NCBI RefSeq assembly: GCF_003885045.1
Contig: NZ_RHJS01000002.1
Location: 3,650,501 to 3,714,500 of the forward strand
DNA: 64,000 nucleotides
Reading direction: 5' to 3'
Source of the DNA: Schaedlerella arabinosiphila
GTDB lineage: Bacteria > Bacillota > Clostridia > Lachnospirales > Lachnospiraceae
The notes under the pieces are model-generated. The model was not told where the DNA came from, did no database searches, and was given only the letters and a program-made list of their open reading frames with translations. Position 1 is the stretch's first letter. Every line of letters starts with the position of its first letter. Position numbers and translations under genes: made by a program. Below are positions 25,408 through 34,542 of the stretch, in pieces.

Positions 25408-27591
25408 CTATCTCTCCATCTCAAAGTAAAGCTGGTGCGCCTCGTATTCCCCGAATGCCGCCGGAAGGGGGATTCCTGCCTCCATCAGCGCGTCCGCCGC
25501 ATACAGCCTGCCGCTTACCTGTTCCCGGTACATGCATCCGCTTTTCAGACCTTTCAGCTTCACATAGTCCACCGTCATATTTCCATGGACTTCCAGCATT
25601 ACCGAATATACAAGCACCTGTGCCTGATCCTCGGAAATAAACTGCCATGCCCCGACCGCCTGCTCAAAGGGATTGGTCAGCCGGTAATACAGCCCGTTCT
25701 GGATCAGCGGCGCATACCGATGGTAGTCTGCCACCTGCCGGCGGATATCCTGCTTCTCCTCTTCCGTAAGCCTTCCCAGATCCAGCTCATATCCAAAGGT
25801 TCCCGACATAGCGGTAATGCTCCTGGTAGCCAGGGACGTCACTCTGCCTGTCTGGTGGTTCGGCACCGCCGACACATGGGAGCCCACCGTGGACACCGGA
25901 TATCCGAAGGAGGTACCGTACTGAATCCTCACACGGTCCACCGCATCCGTATTGTCACTGCACCAGATCTGGGGCGTATAGTAAAGCATCCCGGCATCGA
26001 ATCTTCCTCCTCCGCCGCTGCAGCCCTCAATCAGGATATTCGGATATCTCTGTACCAGCCGCTCCAGAAAATCATAAAGGCCCAGAACATAGTCATGCAG
26101 TACCTTTCCCTGCTCGTCGGTTCCGCAGGAATAGATATCCGCAAGCCCTCTGTTCATATCCCATTTTACATACTCAATATTTCCCTGGTCCAGAACCTTG
26201 CAGATCTGTTCAAAAATGGAATCCACGACCTCTTTTCTGGAAAAGTCCAGCACAAGCTGATTTCTCGCACGAACCGGATTCCGTCCGGGAATCCGCATAG
26301 CCCAGTCCGGATGCCGCTTGAACAGTGTGCTGTCCTCATTGACAGACTCGGGTTCGATCCAGATCCCGAACTTCACGCCCAGGGCGTTGATCCTTCCGAT
26401 CAGGCTCTCCAGGGATTCTCCCAGCTTCTCCTCATTGGCATACCAGTCGCCCAGACCGCTGTTGTCATCGTCCCGCTTTCCGAACCATCCATCGTCCAGT
26501 ACCAGCATCTCGATCCCCAGCTCCGATGCCTGTTTTGCAAGCTGGTAGATCGCCTCACCGTCAAAATCAAAATAAGAAGCCTCCCAGCTATTGACCAGGA
26601 TCGGGCGAACCTCGTCCCTGTATTTTCCTCGGCATAGATGGGTTCTGATGCAGGCATGCAGATTCTGGGACAGCTTCGACAGCCCCATCCTGCTGTAGGT
26701 CATCACCACCTCCGGAACCGAAAATTCATCTCCGGATTCCAGCGGATAAGAAAATCTCTCTTCATAAAGCCCCAGCTGTATCCGGGTCTGATTAAACTGG
26801 TCGCGCTCCACCTCTCCCTTAAATCCGCCGCTGTACAAAAGGGTCATTGCATAACAGCTCCCCGCGTCCTCCGTGGTCTCCCGATCCGCCAGTATCATCA
26901 GCGGGTTATACTGGTGGCTGGAGGTTCCGCGCCTGCTGCCGATGCACATGGTGCCATGGACAACCGGCACCCTCTGGAAATTCCGTTCCATTGCATGACG
27001 CCCGTAAAAACTGATAAAGTCAAATTCTCCGTTTACAAAATCCAGGCAGGCCGGCTGTATCTTCTCCAGATACACTTTGCTTGTCCCGCCGTTCGACACC
27101 TTTGCGCTCCGGGTGATCACATCCAGCTCCGGCAGCACGCCGTAGAGCAGATCCACCCTGACCTTTGTCACCGGATCCTCCATATGGATCTCCAGCGTCT
27201 CCGCCTCCGCTTCCTCCGCATACACCGCGGGAAGCCCTTTGATCGCATACTTTCCTTTTCGAATCTCATAACCATGGAACCGGAGGTCGCAGCTTACCGA
27301 GCCGTCCGCGTTTCTCACCGCGATTGCCGGGCTCCTGTAGTCGCCGTTCCCCAGACATGGAAATTCCTGTGGTAAAACATCCATCGAATACGTCCGGTCG
27401 CTGCCCACATCATAAGGATTGCCGGAAAACCCTCTGTCCGCATAAGTCAGCAGATAATCCATGCAGCCATCCGTCTTCCTGCCGTAGTATAAATGCAGAA
27501 GAAACCCGAAGGGATCAACCTGCATTTGATACGTTGAATCGTTCGTGTGCAGTGTAAAAGTTTTCCTCGTTTCATCAAAAACAATTCCCAT
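25408..27591 (-). CDS. galA: Alpha-galactosidase (GH36)
   Basis: A 727-residue GH36 enzyme without signal peptide, hydrolysing alpha-1,6-galactosides (melibiose, raffinose, stachyose) in the cytosol. An N-terminal beta-sandwich precedes a barrel with VLDDGWFGKRDDD near 364, the nucleophile region VKWDMNRGL near 478, and CSGGGGRFDAGMLYYTPQIWCSDNTD near 525-550, which holds the acid/base Asp. It has its own promoter and lies next to an MsmEFG-type importer and AraC regulator, as in raffinose loci (msmR-aga-msmEFG). Confidence 0.95.
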   Translation of the reverse strand: MGIVFDETRKTFTLHTNDSTYQMQVDPFGFLLHLYYGRKTDGCMDYLLTYADRGFSGNPYDVGSDRTYSMDVLPQEFPCLGNGDYRSPAIAVRNADGSVSCDLRFHGYEIRKGKYAIKGLPAVYAEEAEAETLEIHMEDPVTKVRVDLLYGVLPELDVITRSAKVSNGGTSKVYLEKIQPACLDFVNGEFDFISFYGRHAMERNFQRVPVVHGTMCIGSRRGTSSHQYNPLMILADRETTEDAGSCYAMTLLYSGGFKGEVERDQFNQTRIQLGLYEERFSYPLESGDEFSVPEVVMTYSRMGLSKLSQNLHACIRTHLCRGKYRDEVRPILVNSWEASYFDFDGEAIYQLAKQASELGIEMLVLDDGWFGKRDDDNSGLGDWYANEEKLGESLESLIGRINALGVKFGIWIEPESVNEDSTLFKRHPDWAMRIPGRNPVRARNQLVLDFSRKEVVDSIFEQICKVLDQGNIEYVKWDMNRGLADIYSCGTDEQGKVLHDYVLGLYDFLERLVQRYPNILIEGCSGGGGRFDAGMLYYTPQIWCSDNTDAVDRVRIQYGTSFGYPVSTVGSHVSAVPNHQTGRVTSLATRSITAMSGTFGYELDLGRLTEEEKQDIRRQVADYHRYAPLIQNGLYYRLTNPFEQAVGAWQFISEDQAQVLVYSVMLEVHGNMTVDYVKLKGLKSGCMYREQVSGRLYAADALMEAGIPLPAAFGEYEAHQLYFEMER

Positions 27592-27670
27592 ACCTTATTC
27601 TCCTTTTCTCACAATGCACCTGATACAGCGTATATCAAGTTTAAAGTTTGTTGCAGAATAACCGCAAATA

Positions 27671-27699
27671 AGTATAGCGCATCCGATACCGCTGCGCAA
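27671..27699 (-). promoter_or_regulatory. Promoter of galA
   Basis: On the minus strand TTGCGC (27694-27699), a 17-bp spacer and TATACT (27671-27676). Confidence 0.65.
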
Positions 27700-27769
27700 T
27701 CACTTTTCCACATTTTTCCAAAAAATTTATATCCGCCGCCGACATTTGCTCCCGGCTCCCAAAACACAG

Positions 27770-27799
27770 ACAAAGCGGACTTATAGAAAGTCCGCCTTG
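27770..27799 (-). terminator. Terminator after msmG-like gene
   Basis: On the minus strand GCGGACTT pairs with AAGTCCGC, followed by a T-rich TTTGTCTGTGTTTT. It ends the transporter transcript before the galA promoter. Confidence 0.65.
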
Positions 27800-27859
27800 C
27801 CGTATGAGCTGCCGCTTTGATTGGGGTAGCCTCACCCTGTCTGTTACAAACAGATTTAA

Positions 27860-28702
27860 TTATTTTACCGCTCCGTTTACCACGCCGTTCAGGATCTGCT
27901 TCTGGCAGATGATGTAGAAGACCAGTATCGGCAGCAATGCCAGCAGGTAGGATGCAAATGCCAAGTTGTAGTTTGTACCGAACTGTGTCTGGAATGTAAG
28001 CTGTGCCAGAGGCAGAGTATTCATTCCGCTTCCGCTCATGATAACCAATGGTGTCATAACGTCATTCCATGTACCCAGCGCTGTCAGTACCGCAACGGTA
28101 GCATGCATGGGCTTCATGATCGGGAATATGATGCTCCAGTATGTCCGGAAAGTGCTTGTACCGTCCACACGCGCCGCCTCTTCCAGAGCCACCGGGATAT
28201 TAACCAGATATCCGGAATACAGCAGTACGTTCATGGGCATATAGAATACCACGTAACAGAGGATTACACCTACCAGGTTGTCAATTCCCATCTGCGCCGT
28301 CTGTTTTACCAGAGGCATCATCAGGATCGCAAAGGGTACGAACATACCGCTTACAATATACAGATAGACAAAGTTGTAAAATTTATTTTTTGCTTTATTT
28401 CTTCCCACCGCATATCCGATCATGGAATGGATCAGGATGGACACAACCACCGTGATCACCGTGATCAGAAAGCTGTTAAACAGGGAACGCCAGAAATCTG
28501 TCACACGCATTGCCTCCGCAAAATTCGCAAGGCTCCAGCTCTTCGGAAGGGATAAGATCCCTGAGATGCTGTTTGTCATCTCGCTGGGCTGCTTGAATGC
28601 GATAACAATCGTCATATAGAGCGGAAAAGCTACGGTGATCAATCCAATGATCAGCAGGATCGTAACAGGCCAGTTTACTCTCTCGTTTACTTTCTCTTTC
28701 AT
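27860..28702 (-). CDS. msmG: Carbohydrate ABC transporter permease (MsmG-type)
   Basis: A 280-residue inner permease with six predicted helices. The EAA loop is EEAARVDGTSTFRTYWSIIFPIMKP near 175-199, which docks the ATPase. It starts inside the msmF stop (TAATG), so the two are coupled. It belongs to the CUT1 family (MalG/MsmG). No ATPase gene is present in the locus; a shared MsmK-type ATPase elsewhere is expected. Confidence 0.9.
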   Translation of the reverse strand: MKEKVNERVNWPVTILLIIGLITVAFPLYMTIVIAFKQPSEMTNSISGILSLPKSWSLANFAEAMRVTDFWRSLFNSFLITVITVVVSILIHSMIGYAVGRNKAKNKFYNFVYLYIVSGMFVPFAILMMPLVKQTAQMGIDNLVGVILCYVVFYMPMNVLLYSGYLVNIPVALEEAARVDGTSTFRTYWSIIFPIMKPMHATVAVLTALGTWNDVMTPLVIMSGSGMNTLPLAQLTFQTQFGTNYNLAFASYLLALLPILVFYIICQKQILNGVVNGAVK

Positions 28703-29568
28703 TATAACTGCTCCTCCCTCTTACTTGTAAATGTCATCTGTGCTACGGAGATCACTACAATCATGATAAAGAAGACAACTGCATTGGCGCTCTGGAATCC
28801 AAACTGTCCGCCTGACATACCATTGTTGTAGATCAGGTAGGAGATGGACTCTGTACTCTGTGCCGGGCCGCCCTTTGTCAACGCCATGATCTGATCGAAT
28901 ACCATCAGGAAGTTCTTCATACACAGCGTCATGTTGATGCTGAAAAACGGAAGAATCAGCGGGAAGGTCAGGTGCTTGAACTGTGACCATCCGGTAGCGC
29001 CGTCAATGGAACCTGCTTCATATACATCCTCCGGTACGGTCTGCAGACCGGAGATGTAGATGATCGTATTCATCGCGATAGCCTGCCATGCACACACGAT
29101 CATGATCGCAACCCATGCCCACTTTGTGCTTGCCAGCATACTGGTTCCTTCTCCGCCCATCATCTGTACGACTGCTGGAAGGATATATGTGAAGAAATAG
29201 TTGAAAATATAACCGACTACCAATGCGCCCAGGATGTTCGGAATAAAGTACAGTCCGCGCAGCGCGCTCTTAAATTTGATCTTGCTGTTCAGTCCCAGCG
29301 CCAGGATCAGGCTGACCACATTGACCACAACGGTAGAAAACAGAGCCAGCTTAAATGTGAACCAGTAGGATTTGCCGACACGGCCGTCCCCGAACAGGTC
29401 GATGTAGTTTCGGATTCCAACCCAGTTATATGTGCCGTATCCTTTAAAGTTCGTGAAACTGTAGATTGCACCCTTGATCAAAGGCAATGTATTAAACAAG
29501 AAGAACAAAATGAGGATCGGTATCGTCATCAGTAAAAATGTCCGTTCTCTGTCATTCATTTTTTTCAT
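28702..29568 (-). CDS. msmF: Carbohydrate ABC transporter permease (MsmF-type)
   Basis: A 288-residue CUT1 permease with about six helices (FLLMTIPILILFFLFNTLPLI at the start). The EAA loop EAGSIDGATGWSQFKHLTFPLI is near 184-205. It forms the heterodimeric channel with the next gene. Start ATG follows AAAGGAGTGGG. It lies 22 bp after the binding-protein gene. Confidence 0.9.
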   Translation of the reverse strand: MKKMNDRERTFLLMTIPILILFFLFNTLPLIKGAIYSFTNFKGYGTYNWVGIRNYIDLFGDGRVGKSYWFTFKLALFSTVVVNVVSLILALGLNSKIKFKSALRGLYFIPNILGALVVGYIFNYFFTYILPAVVQMMGGEGTSMLASTKWAWVAIMIVCAWQAIAMNTIIYISGLQTVPEDVYEAGSIDGATGWSQFKHLTFPLILPFFSINMTLCMKNFLMVFDQIMALTKGGPAQSTESISYLIYNNGMSGGQFGFQSANAVVFFIMIVVISVAQMTFTSKREEQL

Positions 29569-29589
29569 TTTCTTCCCACTCCTTTCCGA

Positions 29590-30873
29590 TTACTCATTTC
29601 CGTGTGCCGCTTCATATTCCTCTACCAGGCGGATAATGTCGCGGTTGTAACGCAGCCAGTCCTTATCAAATTTTGCAAGGAACGCATCTACATCCTGGTT
29701 GATCAGGAAGGTCTGGATCTGTGCGTCCACTGCCATCTCGGAAGGATAGTAGTGATCCTGATAGTCAGACATGATTCCCTGCTCAATATACTCTGTCATA
29801 CCGTCCACTTCGCTTGCAAGCTCAAAGCTGTCGTCCTTACACGGTACTGCATTCTGGTCATCCAGGTACATCTGGATATTGTCGTTTTCCAAAAGGAAGT
29901 CAAGCACCTCATAAGCCGCTTCCTTGTTTTTACATTCGGACGTTACACAGAACTGAAGGTCTACACCGGAGTTCAGTACGTTGCCGCCTTTTTCATCGCT
30001 TCCCGGCATTACAAAGGAGTCAATGTTCATATCCGGATTTACGGATTTGATCTGAGGTACTGCATAGCTTCCGATGGTATACATTGCGCACTCGCCGTTC
30101 GCAAAAGCGGTACAAGCGTCATTGTAGCCATACGCAAAGGGTCCTTCTTCACCGTATTCTACCAGCTGCAGCATTTTTTCCGCAATCTCACGGTACTCGT
30201 CCGTAAAATTGGTCTCGCCGCGGTTCACCTGCTTGCACACGTCAGCCGGCGCCAGGTCTACTGCCAGGGCGTTCCACGGTGCCAGACAGGTCCAGGTATC
30301 CTTGAAGCCGAAATACATTGGCAGCACGCCTTCTGACTTGATCTCTTCGCACAGATCCATGAACTCATCCCATGTCTCCGGGATCTCCCATCCGTGCTCC
30401 TCGAACATATCTCTGTTGTAGAGCACTCCGGCTGCGTTCGCCACATAGGGAACTCCGAAGGTTCCTTCTGTCGGAACAAACTCCAGATTCTCCAGGATGT
30501 CCAGGTAGGACTGCTTGATGCTGCTCAGGCCCTGGTAATCGGAAACATCGGCAAGGATATCAGAATCTACAAAATAAGAATAGTTGATATCTCCCCCGAT
30601 TCCGATGATATCCGGATAGTTCTCACGGATAAACCGGGTTTTCAAAATAGTCATTGCGTCATTCGGTGAGTCGATCTTAAGTACGATGTCGTCATGAGTT
30701 GCGTTGAACTCTTCTTCCAGCTTCTCGAATACACCTACTGCTTCCGGCTTGTACTGCACCAGCTCAACCACGGTCTTGCCTGCGTTTTCATCTGTCCCGC
30801 ATGCACTGAGACACATTGCGATCAGCATGATGCCTGCCAGAAGTACACTTACTGCTGCTTTTCTTTTTCTCAT
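29590..30873 (-). CDS. msmE: Carbohydrate ABC transporter substrate-binding lipoprotein (MsmE-type)
   Basis: A 427-residue extracellular solute-binding protein. The lipoprotein signal MRKRKAAVSVLLAGIMLIA.. ends at the lipobox LSAC with Cys near residue 25. The mature part shows family-1 solute-binding features (IIGIGGDINYSYF, GVPYVANAAGVLYNRDMFEEHGWEIPETWDEF). Being beside galA it most likely captures raffinose-type alpha-galactosides; this is context, not seen directly. The start codon is the edge of the duplicated 228-bp segment left by the IS. Confidence 0.9.
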   Translation of the reverse strand: MRKRKAAVSVLLAGIMLIAMCLSACGTDENAGKTVVELVQYKPEAVGVFEKLEEEFNATHDDIVLKIDSPNDAMTILKTRFIRENYPDIIGIGGDINYSYFVDSDILADVSDYQGLSSIKQSYLDILENLEFVPTEGTFGVPYVANAAGVLYNRDMFEEHGWEIPETWDEFMDLCEEIKSEGVLPMYFGFKDTWTCLAPWNALAVDLAPADVCKQVNRGETNFTDEYREIAEKMLQLVEYGEEGPFAYGYNDACTAFANGECAMYTIGSYAVPQIKSVNPDMNIDSFVMPGSDEKGGNVLNSGVDLQFCVTSECKNKEAAYEVLDFLLENDNIQMYLDDQNAVPCKDDSFELASEVDGMTEYIEQGIMSDYQDHYYPSEMAVDAQIQTFLINQDVDAFLAKFDKDWLRYNRDIIRLVEEYEAAHGNE

Positions 30874-31099
30874 TGCTTCACTTTCTCCTTTCCTTTACAG
30901 AAACTTCTTTGGTTTCTCTGATGAAAATATTATACATTCCATAATGCGACTGATAAATAGCCGCATTTTAGGCCTTTTATACCTTTGTGCTATTTTATTA
31001 AATTTTTATAAAAGTCACCTAGCATTTTGGTATATAGTGAAAAAAATACACTTTTCCAAATACTTTACTCTTGCATAAATGGCGCGGTGCGTGTATGAT
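30872..31099. repeat. Left copy of 228-bp direct repeat flanking the IS
   Basis: Identical over its whole length to 33193-33420. It holds the msmE ribosome site and promoter on the minus strand and a complete copy of the AraC-gene promoter (TTGCAT, 17 bp, TATGAT) on the plus strand, which here points into the IS. Confidence 0.97.
30929..30957 (-). promoter_or_regulatory. Promoter of msmEFG
   Basis: On the minus strand a weak TTTATC (30952-30957), a 17-bp spacer and consensus TATAAT (30929-30934). A poor -35 with a good -10 fits activation by the divergent AraC-type regulator. Confidence 0.6.
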
Positions 31100-31124
31100 C
31101 CCGTTTTCGACACTTTGAAAATTT

Positions 31125-31170
31125 AAAAACTCCGATAATCCTTATAAATACTGGGATTGCCGGAGTTTTC
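31125..31170 (-). terminator. Terminator of the transposase gene
   Basis: On the minus strand AAAACTCCG pairs with CGGAGTTTT, with an inner CAATCCC/GGATTA pairing, followed by TTTTTAAATTTT at the IS end. Confidence 0.75.
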
Positions 31171-31197
31171 TTTGGCAAAAAATGTTGTATGTAATCG

Positions 31198-33057
31198 CTA
31201 TCCTAAAATTTTTTTTATTTTTTTATTCAGTTCCGTTGGTTTGTAATGAAGTCTATCCAAATCTAAAGATGTTAATTGGTTCAGTGCATCAAGTGCTTTG
31301 CTGCCATTGTAGAGTGCCATATACTCGACATCATGTATATTCGTTACATTCATGTTTTTCAATGTGGTGATCAGATTCTCCGGAGTGACATGTGTCCCCT
31401 GATCATCCAGCCTGGCCTCAAGCAAGCGATATACCAGCAATGCCGTATAGCATATCAGAAAGTGCGCCCTGATACGATTCGGCAATCGATGGTTTACAGG
31501 TCTCCCGGTGAAATTCGTTTTCATGATCCTGAAACAATCCTCTATCTGATATCTCTTGTGTGAAACTGCCAGAATTTCCTTGGCCGGGTCACAAAGGTTT
31601 GTTGCTGCGGCATAATATCCGTCATATTTCTCTTCTTCTGCAATCTTCGATTCGTCGAGAACATATTCAATGGTTGCTTTTTCGCCAGATTTTGTATGAG
31701 CGACCCGCTTCAAAAATCGTTTTACATCATTTGGCCCTTTTTTTATTTCTTCCGGATCTTTTTTCTCTAACAGCTTTCGTGCACGTTCGATTTGGCGGTC
31801 ACGTACAGTTCTCTGATATTCCATCATTTTTCTTGAAAACGTTATGATCAGGCGCTGTTTGAGAGTGCCGGTTGCTTTCACGCGTTTGACTTTGCCATTT
31901 TTTAATATTTTTTCTTCGTACAGCCCAAGATCAATGACCTTATCTGCAAGGACTACCTTATACGCGAAATCATTATATAGTTTCAGGTTTTCTTTCTTGT
32001 GTCTGTCAAAGCCCTTCATATCTTCTATTTTTATCAAGGTGTCGTTGGACAGCAGCCGGTAATCGCAGTCATTGAATACCGCCTGTTTGAGTGCATTACT
32101 AAGTTTTTTGATGGACTGGGTCACAATAAAGGCCCGGCCCCCCATACTGTTAAATTTGCGGATGTTATAGGAACCCAGGCCGGCATCCGCACAATAAATG
32201 AATTTGGAACCATCTATCATTTTAAGGACTTCTTTTTCTAAAGGGATTGCCGTAAGCTGTTCACTGGTATTACCGGAATGGAGGCACATGGTGATGGGAA
32301 TGCCCCTGCTGTCCATGAAAAGTCCCATCTCTACAATCGGGTTCGGGCGGTGTTCTTTGCTCAGGCCATATTTTCTCAATCCATGGATCACCTCACCGGT
32401 CACTTCATCCACGATATCTTCGTCGGGCTGTTCGCACTCGAAGTAGAAATTCGTACAGTCATAATAAAGGACAGAAGTATCACGTTTGACGATCGAATTG
32501 CTATACTTAAAAAGCCACATCAGGTAATCGTCATAATTATTTTCTAAAAGATCCATAAACCGGAGGATGTGCTGGTAATCGAAATCCGGCTGCTCGTAGT
32601 AGGAATCCCGGCGGTTCCAGGTGGCAAGCTTAGAGCTGGGATCCAGGATTCTCGCGTAGGTAAGGAAACGTGAGATTGTAAAACAGTCATATGTAACTCT
32701 CCGGGTGTCCGTTTTCTGGCGAAAGAATTCTTTAAGGCTGAGATGTTTCATAATATTCTGAAGAAAGAAATATCCGATGTTGACCCAGTTGGAGGAAGAG
32801 GCTTCAAGCTCTGTAGATTTCACCTTTTCGTTAAAATCGGCAGTCAGATTAAAAGTGACTTTACCAACGCGGTACTCTTCATTCATTTTTCTGATTTCTT
32901 CTCTGACATATGCTTCCGGATCGTCTGTTATTTTGAGAAGTTCAGAATGCTTCCCGAAGTTTTTGACATTTCGAGTGGTAGTTTTTTTCCCATTTCGGAT
33001 TCCCTGCTGTGCGTAATAGGTAGGATCCTTGAGACGTTTATCAAAGTAAAGCTTCAT
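31198..33057 (-). CDS. IS1634-family transposase
   Basis: A 619-residue DDE transposase of the IS4-related IS1634 group. The first Asp is in VLYYDCTNFYFE near 200, the second in FIYCADAGLGSYN near 290, and the Glu region is RYQIEDCFRIMKTNF near 513, matching the Y-x2-R-x3-E-x6-K style signature. The frame is intact, so the element may be active. Confidence 0.94.
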   Translation of the reverse strand: MKLYFDKRLKDPTYYAQQGIRNGKKTTTRNVKNFGKHSELLKITDDPEAYVREEIRKMNEEYRVGKVTFNLTADFNEKVKSTELEASSSNWVNIGYFFLQNIMKHLSLKEFFRQKTDTRRVTYDCFTISRFLTYARILDPSSKLATWNRRDSYYEQPDFDYQHILRFMDLLENNYDDYLMWLFKYSNSIVKRDTSVLYYDCTNFYFECEQPDEDIVDEVTGEVIHGLRKYGLSKEHRPNPIVEMGLFMDSRGIPITMCLHSGNTSEQLTAIPLEKEVLKMIDGSKFIYCADAGLGSYNIRKFNSMGGRAFIVTQSIKKLSNALKQAVFNDCDYRLLSNDTLIKIEDMKGFDRHKKENLKLYNDFAYKVVLADKVIDLGLYEEKILKNGKVKRVKATGTLKQRLIITFSRKMMEYQRTVRDRQIERARKLLEKKDPEEIKKGPNDVKRFLKRVAHTKSGEKATIEYVLDESKIAEEEKYDGYYAAATNLCDPAKEILAVSHKRYQIEDCFRIMKTNFTGRPVNHRLPNRIRAHFLICYTALLVYRLLEARLDDQGTHVTPENLITTLKNMNVTNIHDVEYMALYNGSKALDALNQLTSLDLDRLHYKPTELNKKIKKILG

Positions 33058-33192
33058 AGAACATCACCTCAAAAACATTATATCACAAACATACAGCACA
33101 TACAACATAAAAACAAGAAAAATTTGACAAAAAAATACGCCTACCATAAGGCTTTAGAACAATTTTTCATACTTGAAACTGTCGAAAACCCG

Positions 33193-33420
33193 ATTGCTTC
33201 ACTTTCTCCTTTCCTTTACAGAAACTTCTTTGGTTTCTCTGATGAAAATATTATACATTCCATAATGCGACTGATAAATAGCCGCATTTTAGGCCTTTTA
33301 TACCTTTGTGCTATTTTATTAAATTTTTATAAAAGTCACCTAGCATTTTGGTATATAGTGAAAAAAATACACTTTTCCAAATACTTTACTCTTGCATAAA
33401 TGGCGCGGTGCGTGTATGAT
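33193..33420. repeat. Right copy of 228-bp direct repeat flanking the IS
   Basis: Identical to 30872-31099. It supplies the AraC-type gene with its original promoter, the -10 box being the last six bases of the repeat. The msmE promoter copy here is an orphan pointing into the IS. Confidence 0.97.
33392..33420 (+). promoter_or_regulatory. Promoter of the AraC-type regulator
   Basis: TTGCAT (33392-33397), a 17-bp spacer and TATGAT (33415-33420). The leader to the start codon is about 110 nt and ends in CAGGAGG. Confidence 0.65.
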
Positions 33421-33536
33421 AAGTACGATTCAATTCTAAGTAAAGGTTTTCAAAGAGTCAAAAAGCATAAAGCATAAAATGGAAAAATTTCTACAGCAAC
33501 AGACTTTACCGGTCAACCCGGTTTCAGGAGGTTATT

Positions 33537-34394
33537 ATGCATGAATTAATTTTTTCCGTATTTCCGAACGAGAATTTTGTTGACCTTGGGTTGTACCAAT
33601 ACGGCTGGGAGCAGTGCGAACCATCCCACTCCTACGGTCCTGCCGCCAGAAATCATTACTTATTCCACTACGTCATTTCCGGAACCGGCACGCTGATGTC
33701 GGATGATTCCAACGGCGTCACACAGACCTTTCAAGTCAAAAGCGGCCAGGGATTTATGCTCTTTCCCGGTCAGATCACTACCTACATAGCGGATAAGAAT
33801 CTCCCCTGGGAATACGCATGGGTTGAATTTGACGGCCTTCGCGCAAAGGGCGCGGTGGAGCTCGCCTGTCTGTCCATGAATCAGCCGATCTACCATGCGC
33901 GTTCCAAAGACATGCGCGAAAATATGGTAAAGGAAATGATGTATCTTGTAGAACACAAGGACATGCCCCCCCTGCACCTGATCGGGCACGTATATCTGTT
34001 TCTGGATTTTCTGACCCGCTCCGCCGTCCACATGACCGCTCCGAAGACCGGACGTCTGCGTGACTTTTATATTAAGGAGGCGCTTACCTATATGGAGCAG
34101 AATTTCCAGAATGATATCTCCGTGGAGGATATCGCCGCTACCTGCGGACTGAACCGCAGCTATTTCGGAAAGATCTTCAAAGAATCCCTGGGCAAGACCC
34201 CCCAGGAATTTCTGCTGAACTACCGGATGGTCAAGGCCGCGGAGCTGCTCAAGCTGACCGGGCTGTCCATCGGGGATATCTCCAATGCGGTGGGCTATGC
34301 CAACCAGCTTCATTTTTCACGGGCATTTAAAAATATGTACGGTCTTGCCCCCAGGGAATGGCGGAACCAGAACCGGTTGATGATCCCGACCTGA
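33537..34394 (+). CDS. msmR: AraC-family transcriptional regulator (MsmR-like)
   Basis: A 285-residue regulator. The N-terminal cupin sensor (HYVISGTGTLMSDD near 42-55 and GQGFMLFPGQIT) is followed by two C-terminal helix-turn-helices: ISVEDIAATCGLNRSYFGKIFKESLG near 199 and GLSIGDISNAVGYANQLHFSRAFKN near 247. Divergent from msmEFG and near galA, it is the expected activator of alpha-galactoside uptake. The IS now separates it from msmE but its own promoter is retained by the duplication. Confidence 0.9.
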   Translation: MHELIFSVFPNENFVDLGLYQYGWEQCEPSHSYGPAARNHYLFHYVISGTGTLMSDDSNGVTQTFQVKSGQGFMLFPGQITTYIADKNLPWEYAWVEFDGLRAKGAVELACLSMNQPIYHARSKDMRENMVKEMMYLVEHKDMPPLHLIGHVYLFLDFLTRSAVHMTAPKTGRLRDFYIKEALTYMEQNFQNDISVEDIAATCGLNRSYFGKIFKESLGKTPQEFLLNYRMVKAAELLKLTGLSIGDISNAVGYANQLHFSRAFKNMYGLAPREWRNQNRLMIPT

Positions 34395-34480
34395 AAACCG
34401 GCTGCCGCCTTTGGCGCTTCATACCGGATATACATACTGAAAACCTGCCGCCGGCAGCTTTTCTGCATACGATGGTATAA

Positions 34481-34518
34481 AAAAATGCCGCTTCTGTTTC
34501 GTGAAGCGGCGTTTTTTA
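34481..34518. terminator. Bidirectional terminator between AraC and NhaC genes
   Basis: GCCGCTTC pairs with GAAGCGGC, with A-run before and TTTTTT after, so it works on both strands. The 85 bp before it (34395-34477) carry degenerate arms of the second palindromic repeat family. Confidence 0.88.
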
Positions 34519-34542
34519 TATTCCTTATATATCCGTTTTCTT

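Larger units (their letters stand above)
31100..33192 (-). mobile_element. IS1634-family insertion sequence, intact
   Basis: A 2093-bp element. Left end CCCGTTTTCGACA and right end (inverted) CGGGTTTTCGACA are imperfect terminal repeats. It carries one transposase gene with its own terminator. It is bounded by identical 228-bp direct repeats, in keeping with the long, variable target duplications described for IS1634. Perfect identity of the repeats points to a recent insertion. Confidence 0.93.

Noticed and set aside
32743-33399. 218-codon plus-strand frame ending in the duplicated segment
   Set aside because: It is antisense to the transposase and then runs through non-coding repeat; the identical tail at 31078 shows it is a product of the duplication.
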